Below, piece after piece: positions 7,504 to 16,068 of a DNA stretch of 64,000 nucleotides. Source of the DNA: Ilyomonas sp965214235 (GTDB lineage Bacteria > Bacteroidota > Bacteroidia > Chitinophagales > Chitinophagaceae). Location of the stretch: the NCBI GenBank assembly GCA_965214235.1, contig CBDCBH010000003.1, positions 186,001-250,000 of the forward strand. Direction: 5' to 3'. Within the stretch, counting starts at the first letter, position 1; every line of letters begins with the position of its first letter. A program made the position numbers and the translations under genes. The notes beneath the pieces were generated by a model. That model searched no databases, was not told the origin of the DNA, and saw only the letters and a program-made list of their open reading frames with translations.

Positions 7504-8667
7504 TTAATGATGCTTTTCTTTTTCTACCAAATATTCAAGCCATAAAATTTTGTAGTAAGAAGGGCAATAAAAATAATAATAAACATAACTCCAGTGAAGA
7601 AAGATTCGCTTTAAAAAAGTAGGATAAGAAAAGGCAGCACGCGCCTGAAAAAAAACAAAATCTTTTTGATTGCTTTGTTCAAAATCGGCGATGCTAAAAG
7701 CCGGAAGTGCGGGCGCATCAGCACTCAGCCGAAGTAAAGATGTTCGTAAAATAAGTTGCTCCATCACGTTGTTACAAACTTTTAGTTGCTGTTGAATATC
7801 TTGTATTAACTGTGGCTTGTAAGGTTCTAATTCTCTGATAGAAAACCTGCCCATCAGTCTTGCAATATGATATAACAAAACAGAGGTTTTTACATAATAC
7901 GGCGAAATAAAAACAGGCGATTTGGTGTAATCGCCTGCTTCAATCATACGCTGCAATAATTGGATGGTAGCACGGTCTTGTTTTACCAGCGGCAGATTTT
8001 TATCTAACATAAAATACAGCACATTGCAATGCACGCCAAAATCAAAATCAACCGGCATACGATAACCTGCCCATGTTGAATAAGCCGGAATGTTTCTATA
8101 CTTTTTAAAAGTAGAGATAATTTTTTTGTGTGATAAATTACTTGTTTCTATCAGTCTTTTTTTAAGTGCAATGTTATCGCTATCGTTGTTATCCAAACCC
8201 AATAAAGCCATTACACTATCATCGGCATCTTCGCCCTGCCCGAATACTGTTTTTAAATACTGAAAGATGAATGTATGTGGCATAATTACATCTTTACCAG
8301 CCCAAAAACTATAAAACGGAAGATTGTTTTTATTGCGGTACCAATGATAACATTGTATGGCATTTTGAATGATACTGCTGATTTGTTTTTGCTTGCTTTT
8401 ACTTACATAAGGCAACATGTTTTTTAATGCAAAAACCGAAACTGCGGTATAAAAAATATTGTTATCGGGCTGATAATTGTGAGGACTTCCACCACACTCC
8501 CGATAAGATGGAAACATGCCGGCATAAAAGCTTTCGTTATCCTTTTTCACTTGTTCATTCGCAATCTCATCAATTAACTGTGAGATAAGCGCAGTATCGC
8601 TTTGCTGTGCATTAGCAATCGTACAAAAGCAAAAAAAGAATGGTAAAAGAAAAATATGTTTGCACAT
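7504..8667 (-). CDS. Exported protein with terpene-cyclase-like DXDD motif
   Basis: 387 residues. An N-terminal signal peptide (MCKHIFLLPFFFCFCTIANAQQ, cleavage after about residue 20) predicts export. The rest is helix-rich, with aromatic pairs repeating through the chain (CYHWYRNKN, PFYSFWAG, AYSTWAGYRMP), compatible with an alpha/alpha toroid. Residues 145-155 read GEDADDSVMAL; D147-A-D-D150 matches the DXDD acid motif of class II terpene cyclases, including the following S/T-A/V-M. The gene lies 14 bases downstream of a DDxxD class I isoprenoid enzyme, supporting a terpenoid role. Against it: class II cyclases are normally not exported and I see no clear QW repeats. Function unproven. Confidence 0.6.
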   Translation of the reverse strand: MCKHIFLLPFFFCFCTIANAQQSDTALISQLIDEIANEQVKKDNESFYAGMFPSYRECGGSPHNYQPDNNIFYTAVSVFALKNMLPYVSKSKQKQISSIIQNAIQCYHWYRNKNNLPFYSFWAGKDVIMPHTFIFQYLKTVFGQGEDADDSVMALLGLDNNDSDNIALKKRLIETSNLSHKKIISTFKKYRNIPAYSTWAGYRMPVDFDFGVHCNVLYFMLDKNLPLVKQDRATIQLLQRMIEAGDYTKSPVFISPYYVKTSVLLYHIARLMGRFSIRELEPYKPQLIQDIQQQLKVCNNVMEQLILRTSLLRLSADAPALPAFSIADFEQSNQKDFVFFQARAAFSYPTFLKRIFLHWSYVYYYFYCPSYYKILWLEYLVEKEKHH

Positions 8668-8681
8668 GAATTAACCGCTCT

Positions 8682-9692
8682 TTATATTCTTGTTTTTAAA
8701 GAAGTGGGATGAAAAATGCGCGGTAACTTGTAAATGTAATATAACCATTCAATAAAGTTAAGCGGCTGCTCCATATCAACAATCATAGCTTTGCGGGGAA
8801 GTTTCCACCAGTTTACCGGCTGCACCGTTTTCTTTTGTGTTCTGATGAATTGATTGATAGCAACCATGCTCCGTGCGTTGATGGTGTTCATAACAATACA
8901 AAATTCCTTCTTTCTTTTTGCATCGTACGGCAGTTGCATAATTTTTTCGTTCTGTGTGCGAACACGCTCAAGAAACTGTTGTTTGAACAATTTATAATTG
9001 GTGCAGGTGTTTACCAGCGTGTAAATATTATCCCGAACATCTTTATACAAATCAAACAAATCGTTACCCAACTGATATAAACTGCCAACATAAAACAAAG
9101 TGTCTAACATAGCATCAGAAGCTACATCGTTAAGGCATTGATGATAAATAACAACTGACACTGCGCCTTTTGTATAAGTAATGCGCCGAAGCTCGGCAAC
9201 ATCAATATTTTTATCGGTTTGCCTGATGGTTTGAGCTTGTATATTCAACACATCGGCAGATGCCTGCATGTACTCATCTAAATGCGGAACGGTGTTTAAT
9301 AAACAGGTTTGAATTTCTTTGGCAACCTGCGCCGCAAACGTAGTGGCGGTAAACGTTTCAGGCTGAAAGGTAATATTATAAATGCTTTCCGCATTCAGCT
9401 TGTCAACATCAAACAAGTCATCGCCAACAGGTGTCAAAATGCCAAATAAAGTAGCGCGTTTTCGTTCATCTTCACTTAATATTTTGCCGTATAAATGCTT
9501 GTAGCTGCTGCATAAAAAAGAGGTTATAAACAAGCCGTAATAATTAATGATTTTTTTTCGCTGCTCGGTTGTAAAAGTGCCGTTGTACTTTGTTTCTAAT
9601 TCGTTGAGATAAGGAATTAAAAACGTTTGGTTAAAGCATTTTTGCTGTTTAATTTCCTTCCAAACCTTTATAAAAGCACTAACATATCCCAT
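8682..9692 (-). CDS. Class I isoprenoid biosynthesis enzyme
   Basis: 336 residues, all-helical, cytoplasmic. GILTPVGDDLFDVDKL holds the aspartate-rich motif D91-D-L-F-D95 (DDxxD), and GSLYQLGNDLFDLYKD (residues 203-218) has the second metal site as N210-D-x-x-D214-x-x-x-D218, comparable to the NSE/DTE motif of terpene synthases or the DxxED of squalene/phytoene synthases. Three Mg2+ would bind a prenyl diphosphate and trigger ionisation. Whether it couples, cyclises or only hydrolyses prenyl diphosphates is open. It is first in an operon with the DXDD protein and fRMsr. The ATG at 9692 lies 230 bases from the next gene, so the promoter is probably here. Confidence 0.72.
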   Translation of the reverse strand: MGYVSAFIKVWKEIKQQKCFNQTFLIPYLNELETKYNGTFTTEQRKKIINYYGLFITSFLCSSYKHLYGKILSEDERKRATLFGILTPVGDDLFDVDKLNAESIYNITFQPETFTATTFAAQVAKEIQTCLLNTVPHLDEYMQASADVLNIQAQTIRQTDKNIDVAELRRITYTKGAVSVVIYHQCLNDVASDAMLDTLFYVGSLYQLGNDLFDLYKDVRDNIYTLVNTCTNYKLFKQQFLERVRTQNEKIMQLPYDAKRKKEFCIVMNTINARSMVAINQFIRTQKKTVQPVNWWKLPRKAMIVDMEQPLNFIEWLYYIYKLPRIFHPTSLKTRI

Positions 9693-9783
9693 CGGGGCAA
9701 AGATAAGACCTCATCCCAACCCTTCTCCACAAGTGAAGAAGGAGGAGAAAATTTTGAATTACTCAATTATTTTATGAGCGTTG

Positions 9784-9834
9784 AAGAGTGCGACTCAACA
9801 TGATAAAACAGTGTTACAAAAGCTGGAACACAAA
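9784..9834. repeat. Dispersed intergenic repeat, copy 1
   Basis: About 51 bases beginning AAGAGTGCGACTCAAC and containing GTTACAAAAGC. It aligns along its whole length with 62811-62863 (AAGAGTGCGACGCAAC, GTTACAAATGC). Both copies lie in spacers near gene ends. The spacer also holds, at 9853-9884, a string of TTC/CACT phrases (cgccattcactattcac). Confidence 0.6.
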
Positions 9835-9921
9835 CCTTTATTTTGTTTTCTTCATTCGCTACTCGCCATTCACTATTCACAATATAAGCCTGTGATGCAC
9901 AACAAGCAGTTGAATAATAAG

Positions 9922-10224
9922 TTACCGCAAAAACATTTTTAAAACAATTGCGGCTACAGCATAAATGCAAGTGATAATAAAAATGCCGCGCGCAGTGCGG
10001 TCTCTACGTGTGTTGATGTATAAAGTAAAGATGACTGCGTTGGCAAATAATGAGAAAGAGATGAGTGCGGTGATTAAGGTTTTTTGCATACCAAGCACAC
10101 GAAAAAAATCGGCTATAGAGAACGTTGGATAAAACTTCCAGAAGTAATAAATAAGCATACCAAAAAATGGTGCGACGATGCCTAAAATTAAGCCTAAGCG
10201 TAAGTTATCTTTTTGCAGTATCAA
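9922..10224 (-). CDS. Small conserved membrane protein (100 aa)
   Basis: Three hydrophobic segments (about 10-30, 48-70 and 80-98), with basic RRDRTAR between the second and third. No recognised domain. Its start codon overlaps the surE stop by four bases (ATGA arrangement), so it is translationally coupled to surE and probably always expressed with it. Similar small membrane proteins follow surE in other Bacteroidota in my recollection, but I cannot verify this here. A 67-residue overlapping frame at 9767-9970 is rejected as a shadow. Confidence 0.7.
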   Translation of the reverse strand: MILQKDNLRLGLILGIVAPFFGMLIYYFWKFYPTFSIADFFRVLGMQKTLITALISFSLFANAVIFTLYINTRRDRTARGIFIITCIYAVAAIVLKMFLR

Positions 10225-11033
10225 TGTATAAGATTTTTTTCAAGTTGCTTTTTTAATTCATAATTTGTAAGATCAAACTGAACCGGAACCACGCTGATAA
10301 AGTTATTTTCCAAAGCCCAAACATCTGTGTCGGTACCCGTATCAAAGTTCATAAATTCGCCGGTAAGCCAATAATAATTTTTGCCACCGGGATCTTTGCG
10401 TTCGGTAAATTCCTCTTCATATTTTGCATAGGCCTGGCGGCACACTTTTAAGCCTTGCAACAACTCTAACGGCGTTGCAGGAATGTTTACATTCAAACAC
10501 AAATGCTTGTCTATTTCCTTCCCGATAATTTGCTCAACCAAATGTTTTGCATACCATTTGGCTCCGCTAAAATCGGCTTCCAATCTATAATCCAATAAAC
10601 TAAAACCAATGCTGGGTATGCCTTCTATAGCCGCCTCCAATGCTGCCGACATAGTGCCGGAATATATAACATTAATAGAATGATTGGCGCCATGGTTAAT
10701 ACCGCTCAAACATATATCAGGCTTGCGATGCAGCACTTTATCAACAGCCAGTTTTACACAATCAACAGGCGTTCCGCTGCAGCTCCAGGCTTCTGCATTG
10801 TCAAACAATTTTACTTTTGTCATCCTAAGCGGAAAGCCAATGGTAATGGCATGTCCCATCCCGCTTTGCGGTTTATCGGGTGCAACAACAATTATTCTTC
10901 CCAACCCTTGCACAGCTTCTACCAAAGCCGTAATACCGGGCGAGGTTATACCATCGTCATTGACAATCAAAATAATTTTTTCTTCGTCTTTATTATCGTT
11001 TGTTTTTACTCTCTTTTTTACAGATTTCGCCAT
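10221..11033 (-). CDS. surE: 5'/3'-nucleotidase SurE
   Basis: 270 residues. It dephosphorylates nucleoside 5'- and 3'-monophosphates and is linked to stationary-phase survival. Metal ligands are visible in IILIVNDDGITSPG (D26, D27), in the SG of PDKPQSGMGHAIT, and in LSGINHGANHSINVIYSGTMSAALEA, all hallmark SurE segments. About 18 basic residues (KSVKKRVKTNDNKDEEK) precede the usual start, a short extension. It shares four bases with the downstream membrane protein gene, forming a two-gene operon. Confidence 0.95.
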   Translation of the reverse strand: MAKSVKKRVKTNDNKDEEKIILIVNDDGITSPGITALVEAVQGLGRIIVVAPDKPQSGMGHAITIGFPLRMTKVKLFDNAEAWSCSGTPVDCVKLAVDKVLHRKPDICLSGINHGANHSINVIYSGTMSAALEAAIEGIPSIGFSLLDYRLEADFSGAKWYAKHLVEQIIGKEIDKHLCLNVNIPATPLELLQGLKVCRQAYAKYEEEFTERKDPGGKNYYWLTGEFMNFDTGTDTDVWALENNFISVVPVQFDLTNYELKKQLEKNLIH

Positions 11034-11142
11034 GACGCAAAATAACGGTTTATAAAGATTGTAATCTGTACATTGTATTAAGTATTATGAATGGAAAGGA
11101 GTTGATTGCCTGAATACTTATTAGTAATACAAAGTACAATAA

Positions 11143-11625
11143 TTAAAATGTATATCGCACACCAATTCCACCATACGCAAGGCCAGTACCCGTTGAGCCG
11201 ATAACATCAACCGAAGGTTGCCAATCAAGGCTTACGTTGATGGGCAAATCGGCTATTTTATAATCCAGTCCAATCACGCCATCAATGCCAATACCGGCTT
11301 TGCTGCTGTTACTTTTTTTACTGTTATCATTGTTCCAAAAACCAATATGAGCGCCGGGTCCAATATACCAGCGCAAACCATCAATACCTTGAATATCCCA
11401 GTTAAATTCATATAACCCAACGGCACGAAAACCATTGTTCCAAAACATAGCTTCGGCTTCTACATTTTGATATTGCTGTAAAAATTGTTTGTACGAAACG
11501 GCAAAGCCACCCGGAAATTTTATACCGATGGCGCGATTGTAACCGTATGTTTGATTTTCGCTCTGTGCGGAAGCCTGACGACCGCAACAAAATAAAAAAA
11601 GGGTAATAACAAAAAAGGTTTTCAT
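11143..11625 (-). CDS. Small outer-membrane beta-barrel protein
   Basis: About 160 residues from the ATG at 11625, chosen because MKTFFVITLFLFCCGRQASAQ is a good signal peptide; the upstream ATG (11661) would bury it behind 12 extra residues. The mature part alternates aromatic and polar residues and has the glycine pattern of an eight-strand barrel (WYIGPGAHIGFW, GIGIDGVIGLDYKI, YGGIGVRYTF), ending with the terminal aromatic F that guides barrel assembly. Such OprF/OmpA-like barrels without a peptidoglycan domain are frequent in Bacteroidota; the role is unknown. It is alone between surE and dapA. Confidence 0.75.
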   Translation of the reverse strand: MKTFFVITLFLFCCGRQASAQSENQTYGYNRAIGIKFPGGFAVSYKQFLQQYQNVEAEAMFWNNGFRAVGLYEFNWDIQGIDGLRWYIGPGAHIGFWNNDNSKKSNSSKAGIGIDGVIGLDYKIADLPINVSLDWQPSVDVIGSTGTGLAYGGIGVRYTF

Positions 11626-11874
11626 GAAAGATGATGTTTGTAAATAAAAAGAGGAACGCATGTTTTTTACTTTATGTTATGAATAAGTTGTTAAAGCTGA
11701 CGCGAAAATTTTATACCGGCTTTATCGATGACTAATTACAACAAAATAAAAAAAATAAGGTTGAATACACAATACAAGTAACTCAGTTCTGATTCGCTTT
11801 TCTTTTATTACAGTTAAAAACTATACTCACATCGCTATAAAATTTCGTAATTCTGCACGTCTAAAAACTTTGTT

Positions 11875-12762
11875 ATGGCTGATGTAAGAAAGCAATTAAA
11901 AGGAACCGGCGTGGCGTTGGTTACTCCTTTTACTGCTGATGAACAGATTGATTTTACTTCTCTCGAAAAAGTGATTGAATTTGTAATTACCAATGGTGTT
12001 GACTATGTGGTAACAATGGGCACAACCGGCGAAACACCTACGCTTTCTAAAGAAGAAAAGAAAGACATCATCAGTTTTACTTATGAAAAAGTAAACAGCC
12101 GTGTGCCGGTTGTAGTGGGCATTGGTGGCAACAACACGCGAGATTTGATAAATGATTTACAAACTTTTCCTTTAGAAAAAGCAACAGCCGTTTTAAGTGC
12201 ATCGCCTTATTACAACAAACCATCGCAGGAAGGCATTTATCAGCATTATAAAGCATTGGCAGCCGCATCGGCTAAACCTCTTATTTTATACAATGTGCCG
12301 GGCAGAACCGGCAGAAATATAGAAGCCGAAACCACGCTTCGGTTAGCCAAGGAGGTAGAAAACATTGCAGGCACAAAAGAAGCCTCCAACCACATGGTGC
12401 AAATGATGCAAATACTAAAGAAACGACCTGAACATTTTTTGGTGGTAAGCGGTGATGACGATTTGGTTTTGCCTCAGCTGGCTTGTGGTATTGACGGCGT
12501 AATTAGTGTTGCCGCCAACTGTTTTCCGAAACAGTTTTCTGATATGGTTAGGGCGGGTTTATTGTTTGATTTTAAAAAAGCCAAACAGTTGAATGATCCT
12601 TTGCTGGAGGCTTACACCTTGTTGTTTACCGAAAACAATCCTGCCGGCGTAAAAGCCTTTTTAAGTGAGCACGGTTTAATTCAAAATTACCTTCGCTTGC
12701 CACTGGTGCCGTTAAGCGAAGCCATGCATAAAAGAGTGAAAGAATACGTGAAGAATTTTTGA
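11875..12762 (+). CDS. dapA: 4-hydroxy-tetrahydrodipicolinate synthase
   Basis: 295 residues, a TIM barrel of the NAL superfamily. It condenses pyruvate with aspartate semialdehyde, the first step of lysine and diaminopimelate synthesis. The Schiff-base lysine is K168 in IAGTKEAS; the catalytic tyrosine is in ILYNVPGRTG (Y139), and the GTTGETPTL loop (49-57) is typical. It uses the product of Asd, encoded at 61685-62674. No leader peptide, terminator or lysine riboswitch is visible in the 250 bases upstream, in contrast to asd. It appears monocistronic. Confidence 0.95.
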   Translation: MADVRKQLKGTGVALVTPFTADEQIDFTSLEKVIEFVITNGVDYVVTMGTTGETPTLSKEEKKDIISFTYEKVNSRVPVVVGIGGNNTRDLINDLQTFPLEKATAVLSASPYYNKPSQEGIYQHYKALAAASAKPLILYNVPGRTGRNIEAETTLRLAKEVENIAGTKEASNHMVQMMQILKKRPEHFLVVSGDDDLVLPQLACGIDGVISVAANCFPKQFSDMVRAGLLFDFKKAKQLNDPLLEAYTLLFTENNPAGVKAFLSEHGLIQNYLRLPLVPLSEAMHKRVKEYVKNF

Positions 12763-12836
12763 TTTAGGATTTATAATTTGTGAATGATAAGTAAACGTAT
12801 GTAGTACAATCAACAATCACAAATCAGCAATCCATC

Positions 12837-13748
12837 TTAAATCTCATATGTTGCTCCTTCCAAAGCCAATTGAACGTTGGGAAATAGCGCGCTTGCTTCT
12901 TCTTCAAACAAATGAAGCTTTTCATTATCATATTGGCTGCTGAAATGCCCGATCAATAATTTTTCTACGCAGGCTTCTTTTGCAATTAATGCAGCCTGCT
13001 CTGCTGTGGAGTGATTGCGGCTGGCAGCACGCTCTTGCTGATCTTTTAAATAAGTAGATTCGTGGTAAACCATGGTTGCATTCGTAAAATATTTTACAAT
13101 GGCTGGCGAGTAAGCGGTATCGGCGCAATACGCATAACTTTTTGGCGGCGTGTTGGTAACTGTTACTTCTTCATTTTTTATAATGATTCCATCCTCCGAA
13201 ACAAAATCGTCACCCCATTGCAAACGCTCATAAAAAAAAGTTGGAATAATAGGATACAGCTTTATTTTTTCGCCATTAATCTTCCTTGGTTTTCGCTTTT
13301 CTTTTATTACAAATCCCCAGGTTTCAATGCCGTGAGCAACATTAAAACAGCTTACTGAAAATTGTGGCTCGTCAACTAAAATACCTTCTTTTTGTAATGG
13401 ATGAAAATAAAGCGGGAACGATAAATTAGAATCAGAAACCATCACCTGTAACTTAATAATAGGTTCCAGATCGGGAGGCGCAAATAAATGAACGGGCGCT
13501 TTGCGATCGCTTAAATTATAAGTGGTAAGCAAACCAGCCAAACCAAAATAATGATCACCGTGCAGGTGCGATATAAAAATGTATTTAATTCGGCTTTTGC
13601 GAACTTTATACCGGTTCATTTGCATTTGCGTGCCTTCACCGCAATCTAATAAAAACAAACTGTCGTTTAATGTAACTACCTGCGATGTAGGATGCCTGCT
13701 GTAAGCCGGCAGTGCAGAATTGTTACCTAAAATGGTTACGCCAAACAT
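12837..13748 (-). CDS. rnz: Ribonuclease Z
   Basis: About 303 residues from the ATG at 13748; the frame is open to 13829, but those 27 codons do not resemble the family start (MFGVTILGNNSALPAYSRHPTSQ). It is a metallo-beta-lactamase-fold endonuclease that matures tRNA 3' ends. The zinc motif HLHGDHYFGL is present, followed by AYCADTAYSP (aspartate ligand) and, near the end, HSTAEQAALIAKEACVEKLLIGHFSSQY with the last histidine. All expected metal ligands seem to be there. It runs toward dapA with a 74-base spacer. Confidence 0.93.
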   Translation of the reverse strand: MFGVTILGNNSALPAYSRHPTSQVVTLNDSLFLLDCGEGTQMQMNRYKVRKSRIKYIFISHLHGDHYFGLAGLLTTYNLSDRKAPVHLFAPPDLEPIIKLQVMVSDSNLSFPLYFHPLQKEGILVDEPQFSVSCFNVAHGIETWGFVIKEKRKPRKINGEKIKLYPIIPTFFYERLQWGDDFVSEDGIIIKNEEVTVTNTPPKSYAYCADTAYSPAIVKYFTNATMVYHESTYLKDQQERAASRNHSTAEQAALIAKEACVEKLLIGHFSSQYDNEKLHLFEEEASALFPNVQLALEGATYEI

Positions 13749-13860
13749 AGTTGCATTCACAGCAACAATATTACCAAAAGAAGCTGCAAGTGAAAGCCTC
13801 AATTTATAAGCTTTAAGTAATAACCACACACTGTAATGCTTATTTGTTGTTAGCTTTTTT

Positions 13861-13899
13861 GCCTGCGGCTTGTAGCTTATAACTTGCGGCTTTTAAGCC
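13861..13899. repeat. AGCTT-type degenerate spacer repeat
   Basis: The string gcctgcggcttgtagctt followed by ataacttgcggcttttaa repeats an 11-12 base 'ttgNgGCTTgtAGCTT' phrase. It is similar in kind to spacers at 33337-33365, 34170-34234 and 39683-39718. No open frame or RNA is apparent. Confidence 0.4.
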
Positions 13900-14005
13900 T
13901 TTATGTTTTTTTCATCTTTTTTTAAACGAGGTTTAAGCTATCAAAGTTTCCCATATTGAAAATTTAGTCCGACATTTATATTTCCAATGACGGTACCAAT
14001 ATCTT

Positions 14006-15382
14006 ATGAAAGATAAAAATTTTTTGATTCACATACTGGAAGATGATAAACTTTATAACTCGGTGTTATCACACTTTTTGAGTTTGAATCCCGAACATGA
14101 AGTAAAATCGTTTTCAACAGCAGCTTCGTTTTTAAAATCACTGTATGAAAAACCGGATTTGGTAACGCTGGATTATTCACTTCCAGATGGCACTGCCGAT
14201 GGAATGCTGAAGCAAATTCGCGATACTTTACCCGATGTGCGCGTTATCATAGTGTCTGCCCAGCAGGATATAAAAACAGCGATCGACCTTTTAAAAAAAG
14301 GCGCCGACGATTATATTGTAAAAGATGCTGATACGCAAGACAGGCTATGGATTGCCATAAAAAATTGCAAGGAAAAAGCATCTCTGAAAAAAGAAATTGC
14401 TACCCTGCAAAAAGAAGTTTCTAAAAAATACGATTTCCAAAAAGCTATCATCGGCAACAGCGCGCCTATGAAGCAGGTGTTTGGTATGATTGAAAAAGCC
14501 GCGCAAACCAATATTACTGTTTCTGTAACCGGCGAAACCGGAACCGGTAAAGATTTAGTGGCAAAAGCCATTCATTATAATTCGGCACGAAAAGGCAAAC
14601 CTTTTGTTCCGGTTAATATTGCCGCTATACCTTCCGAGTTGATGGAAAGCGAATTGTTCGGGCATGAAAAAGGCGCTTTTACTGGCGCCATTACGCAGCG
14701 CATTGGCAAATTTGAAGAAGCGCACAAAGGCACTTTGTTTTTAGATGAAATTGGCGAGATGGACATTAACCTGCAAGCCAAGTTGTTGCGCGTTTTGCAG
14801 GAAAAAGAAATAACGAAAGTTGGAAGTAATAAAATAGTTCCGGTTGATGTGCGCATTGTTGTTGCCACACATCGCAACCTTATGGCTGAAGTAAAAAAGG
14901 GTACGTTTCGTGAAGATTTATATTATCGTTTGCTGGGCTTGCCCATCCATCTTCCGCCACTGCGTAACCGCGATAACGACATTTTGTTGATAGCCAGGTA
15001 TTTTATAGATCAGTTTTGCGATGAAAACAACTTGCCTCAAAAACATCTTTCGCTGGATGCAAAAAAACAATTGCTCAATTACCAGTTTCCGGGTAATATC
15101 CGCGAATTAAAATCTATTATAGATTTAAGCTGTGTGATGAGCGATGGCGATGAAATTGAACTTACGCACATGCAGAGAATGAGTGCATCAACACCTTCGT
15201 CATTATCATCGTTACAGGAACCGTTAACGCTTCGGCGATATACGCTGCAACTATTGCAGGATTATCTTGAAAAATATGAGTACGATGTACTGAAAGTGGC
15301 GCAGGTATTGAACGTTGGTAAATCAACGGTATATCGATTAATTAAAAACAAAGAATTAAATGTTCCCGAAAAAGTATATTAA
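14006..15382 (+). CDS. Sigma-54-dependent response regulator (NtrC type)
   Basis: 458 residues: receiver domain (about 5-122, phosphoacceptor D56 in LVTLDYSLPDG), an AAA+ domain (about 146-375) with Walker A GETGTGKDLVAKA, the sigma-54-contacting GAFTGA loop and LFLDEIGEMD, then a C-terminal Fis-like helix-turn-helix (VLKVAQVLNVGKSTVYRLIKN). It activates transcription from -24/-12 promoters when phosphorylated. No histidine kinase gene lies in the window; the following gene encodes a lone Hpt protein, so phosphate probably arrives through a relay. The ATG at 14006 begins directly at the receiver domain. Confidence 0.93.
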   Translation: MKDKNFLIHILEDDKLYNSVLSHFLSLNPEHEVKSFSTAASFLKSLYEKPDLVTLDYSLPDGTADGMLKQIRDTLPDVRVIIVSAQQDIKTAIDLLKKGADDYIVKDADTQDRLWIAIKNCKEKASLKKEIATLQKEVSKKYDFQKAIIGNSAPMKQVFGMIEKAAQTNITVSVTGETGTGKDLVAKAIHYNSARKGKPFVPVNIAAIPSELMESELFGHEKGAFTGAITQRIGKFEEAHKGTLFLDEIGEMDINLQAKLLRVLQEKEITKVGSNKIVPVDVRIVVATHRNLMAEVKKGTFREDLYYRLLGLPIHLPPLRNRDNDILLIARYFIDQFCDENNLPQKHLSLDAKKQLLNYQFPGNIRELKSIIDLSCVMSDGDEIELTHMQRMSASTPSSLSSLQEPLTLRRYTLQLLQDYLEKYEYDVLKVAQVLNVGKSTVYRLIKNKELNVPEKVY

Positions 15383-15404
15383 TCTTCCATACAAATCCAA
15401 TACT

Positions 15405-15746
15405 ATGTATAGTTTCGAGAAGCTTTACGACTTGTCAGGTTTACAAGAAATTCATCAGGATGATGAAGCCTTTATCCGCATTATCAAAGATGCATTCATC
15501 AACCACTTTCCTTCCGATGCCAACAAAATGCTTAATGCCTGCCATGCCGGTGATTGGGCACAGGTAAGTTTCCTGGCGCACAAATTAAAACCAAGCATCG
15601 ACATTTTAAAAATCATGTCCATTGCAGAGGACATTCGTGCCATAGAATCCAATGCAAGATCACAAACACAATTAAAAGCTTTGCCCGAATTGGTGCAAAA
15701 AGTAAACATCGTAATTGCTATGACGGCAAAGCAAATGAACGAGTAA
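15405..15746 (+). CDS. Hpt domain phosphotransfer protein
   Basis: About 113 residues from the ATG at 15405; the frame is open to 15360, overlapping the end of the regulator, but the fold begins at MYSFEKLYDLSGL. It is a four-helix Hpt module with phospho-accepting histidine H59 in VSFLAHKLKPSIDIL. It would pass phosphate between a hybrid kinase and a response regulator, most simply the NtrC-type protein encoded 22 bases upstream. The kinase itself must be elsewhere. A strong hairpin at 15776-15804 ends the unit. Confidence 0.85.
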   Translation: MYSFEKLYDLSGLQEIHQDDEAFIRIIKDAFINHFPSDANKMLNACHAGDWAQVSFLAHKLKPSIDILKIMSIAEDIRAIESNARSQTQLKALPELVQKVNIVIAMTAKQMNE

Positions 15747-15775
15747 ACGTTTATTTGCTTCTCTAAATTTTATTT

Positions 15776-15804
15776 AAAAGAATGCAAGCGTTCTGCATTC
15801 TTTT
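15776..15804 (+). terminator. Intrinsic terminator after the regulator/Hpt operon
   Basis: Perfect 11-base stem AAAAGAATGCA / TGCATTCTTTT with a seven-base loop, 30 bases after the Hpt stop codon. Confidence 0.8.
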
Positions 15805-16056
15805 CCGGCGTATATCAACATAGCTTTTACAAAATAAGAAATACAGGTTTCTGTAAACCGCTGTATCGCTTTTTATAAAACTTGGCTGTAATGTGAGGTT
15901 TGTTTTTACTCCTCTTTTAAGAAAGATGAAAACAATTATACTTGTCGGCTTTTAAAACACGTAAACGAGTAAAGGAATATAATTTTTATCGTACACAAAT
16001 TTTTTTCAACCCTACATTCTAACATTCTATAAAACCGCACCTGCTTTTCCCTTGCC

Positions 16057-16064
16057 TATCTTTG
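16057..16064 (+). promoter_or_regulatory. -7 box TATCTTTG of the ABC-F gene
   Basis: Exact TAnnTTTG match followed by CACC and the ATG at 16069, only four bases later. A transcript from here would have essentially no 5' leader. Confidence 0.55.
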
Positions 16065-16068
16065 CACC

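Larger units (their letters stand above)
15747..16068. other. Intergenic region with terminator and promoter
   Basis: 322 bases without a gene. It holds the terminator at 15776-15804 and the -7 box of the ABC-F gene at 16057-16064. The remaining AT-rich sequence shows no open frame or other structure that I can support. Confidence 0.6.

Noticed and set aside
9767..9970. 67-residue minus-strand frame overlapping the small membrane protein gene
   Set aside because: It consists of the dispersed repeat and TTCACT strings, and overlaps a better-supported gene coupled to surE.
11665..11874. Search for a lysine riboswitch or leader peptide upstream of dapA
   Set aside because: No leader frame rich in Lys or Thr, no terminator hairpin and no lysine aptamer-like structure could be recognised.
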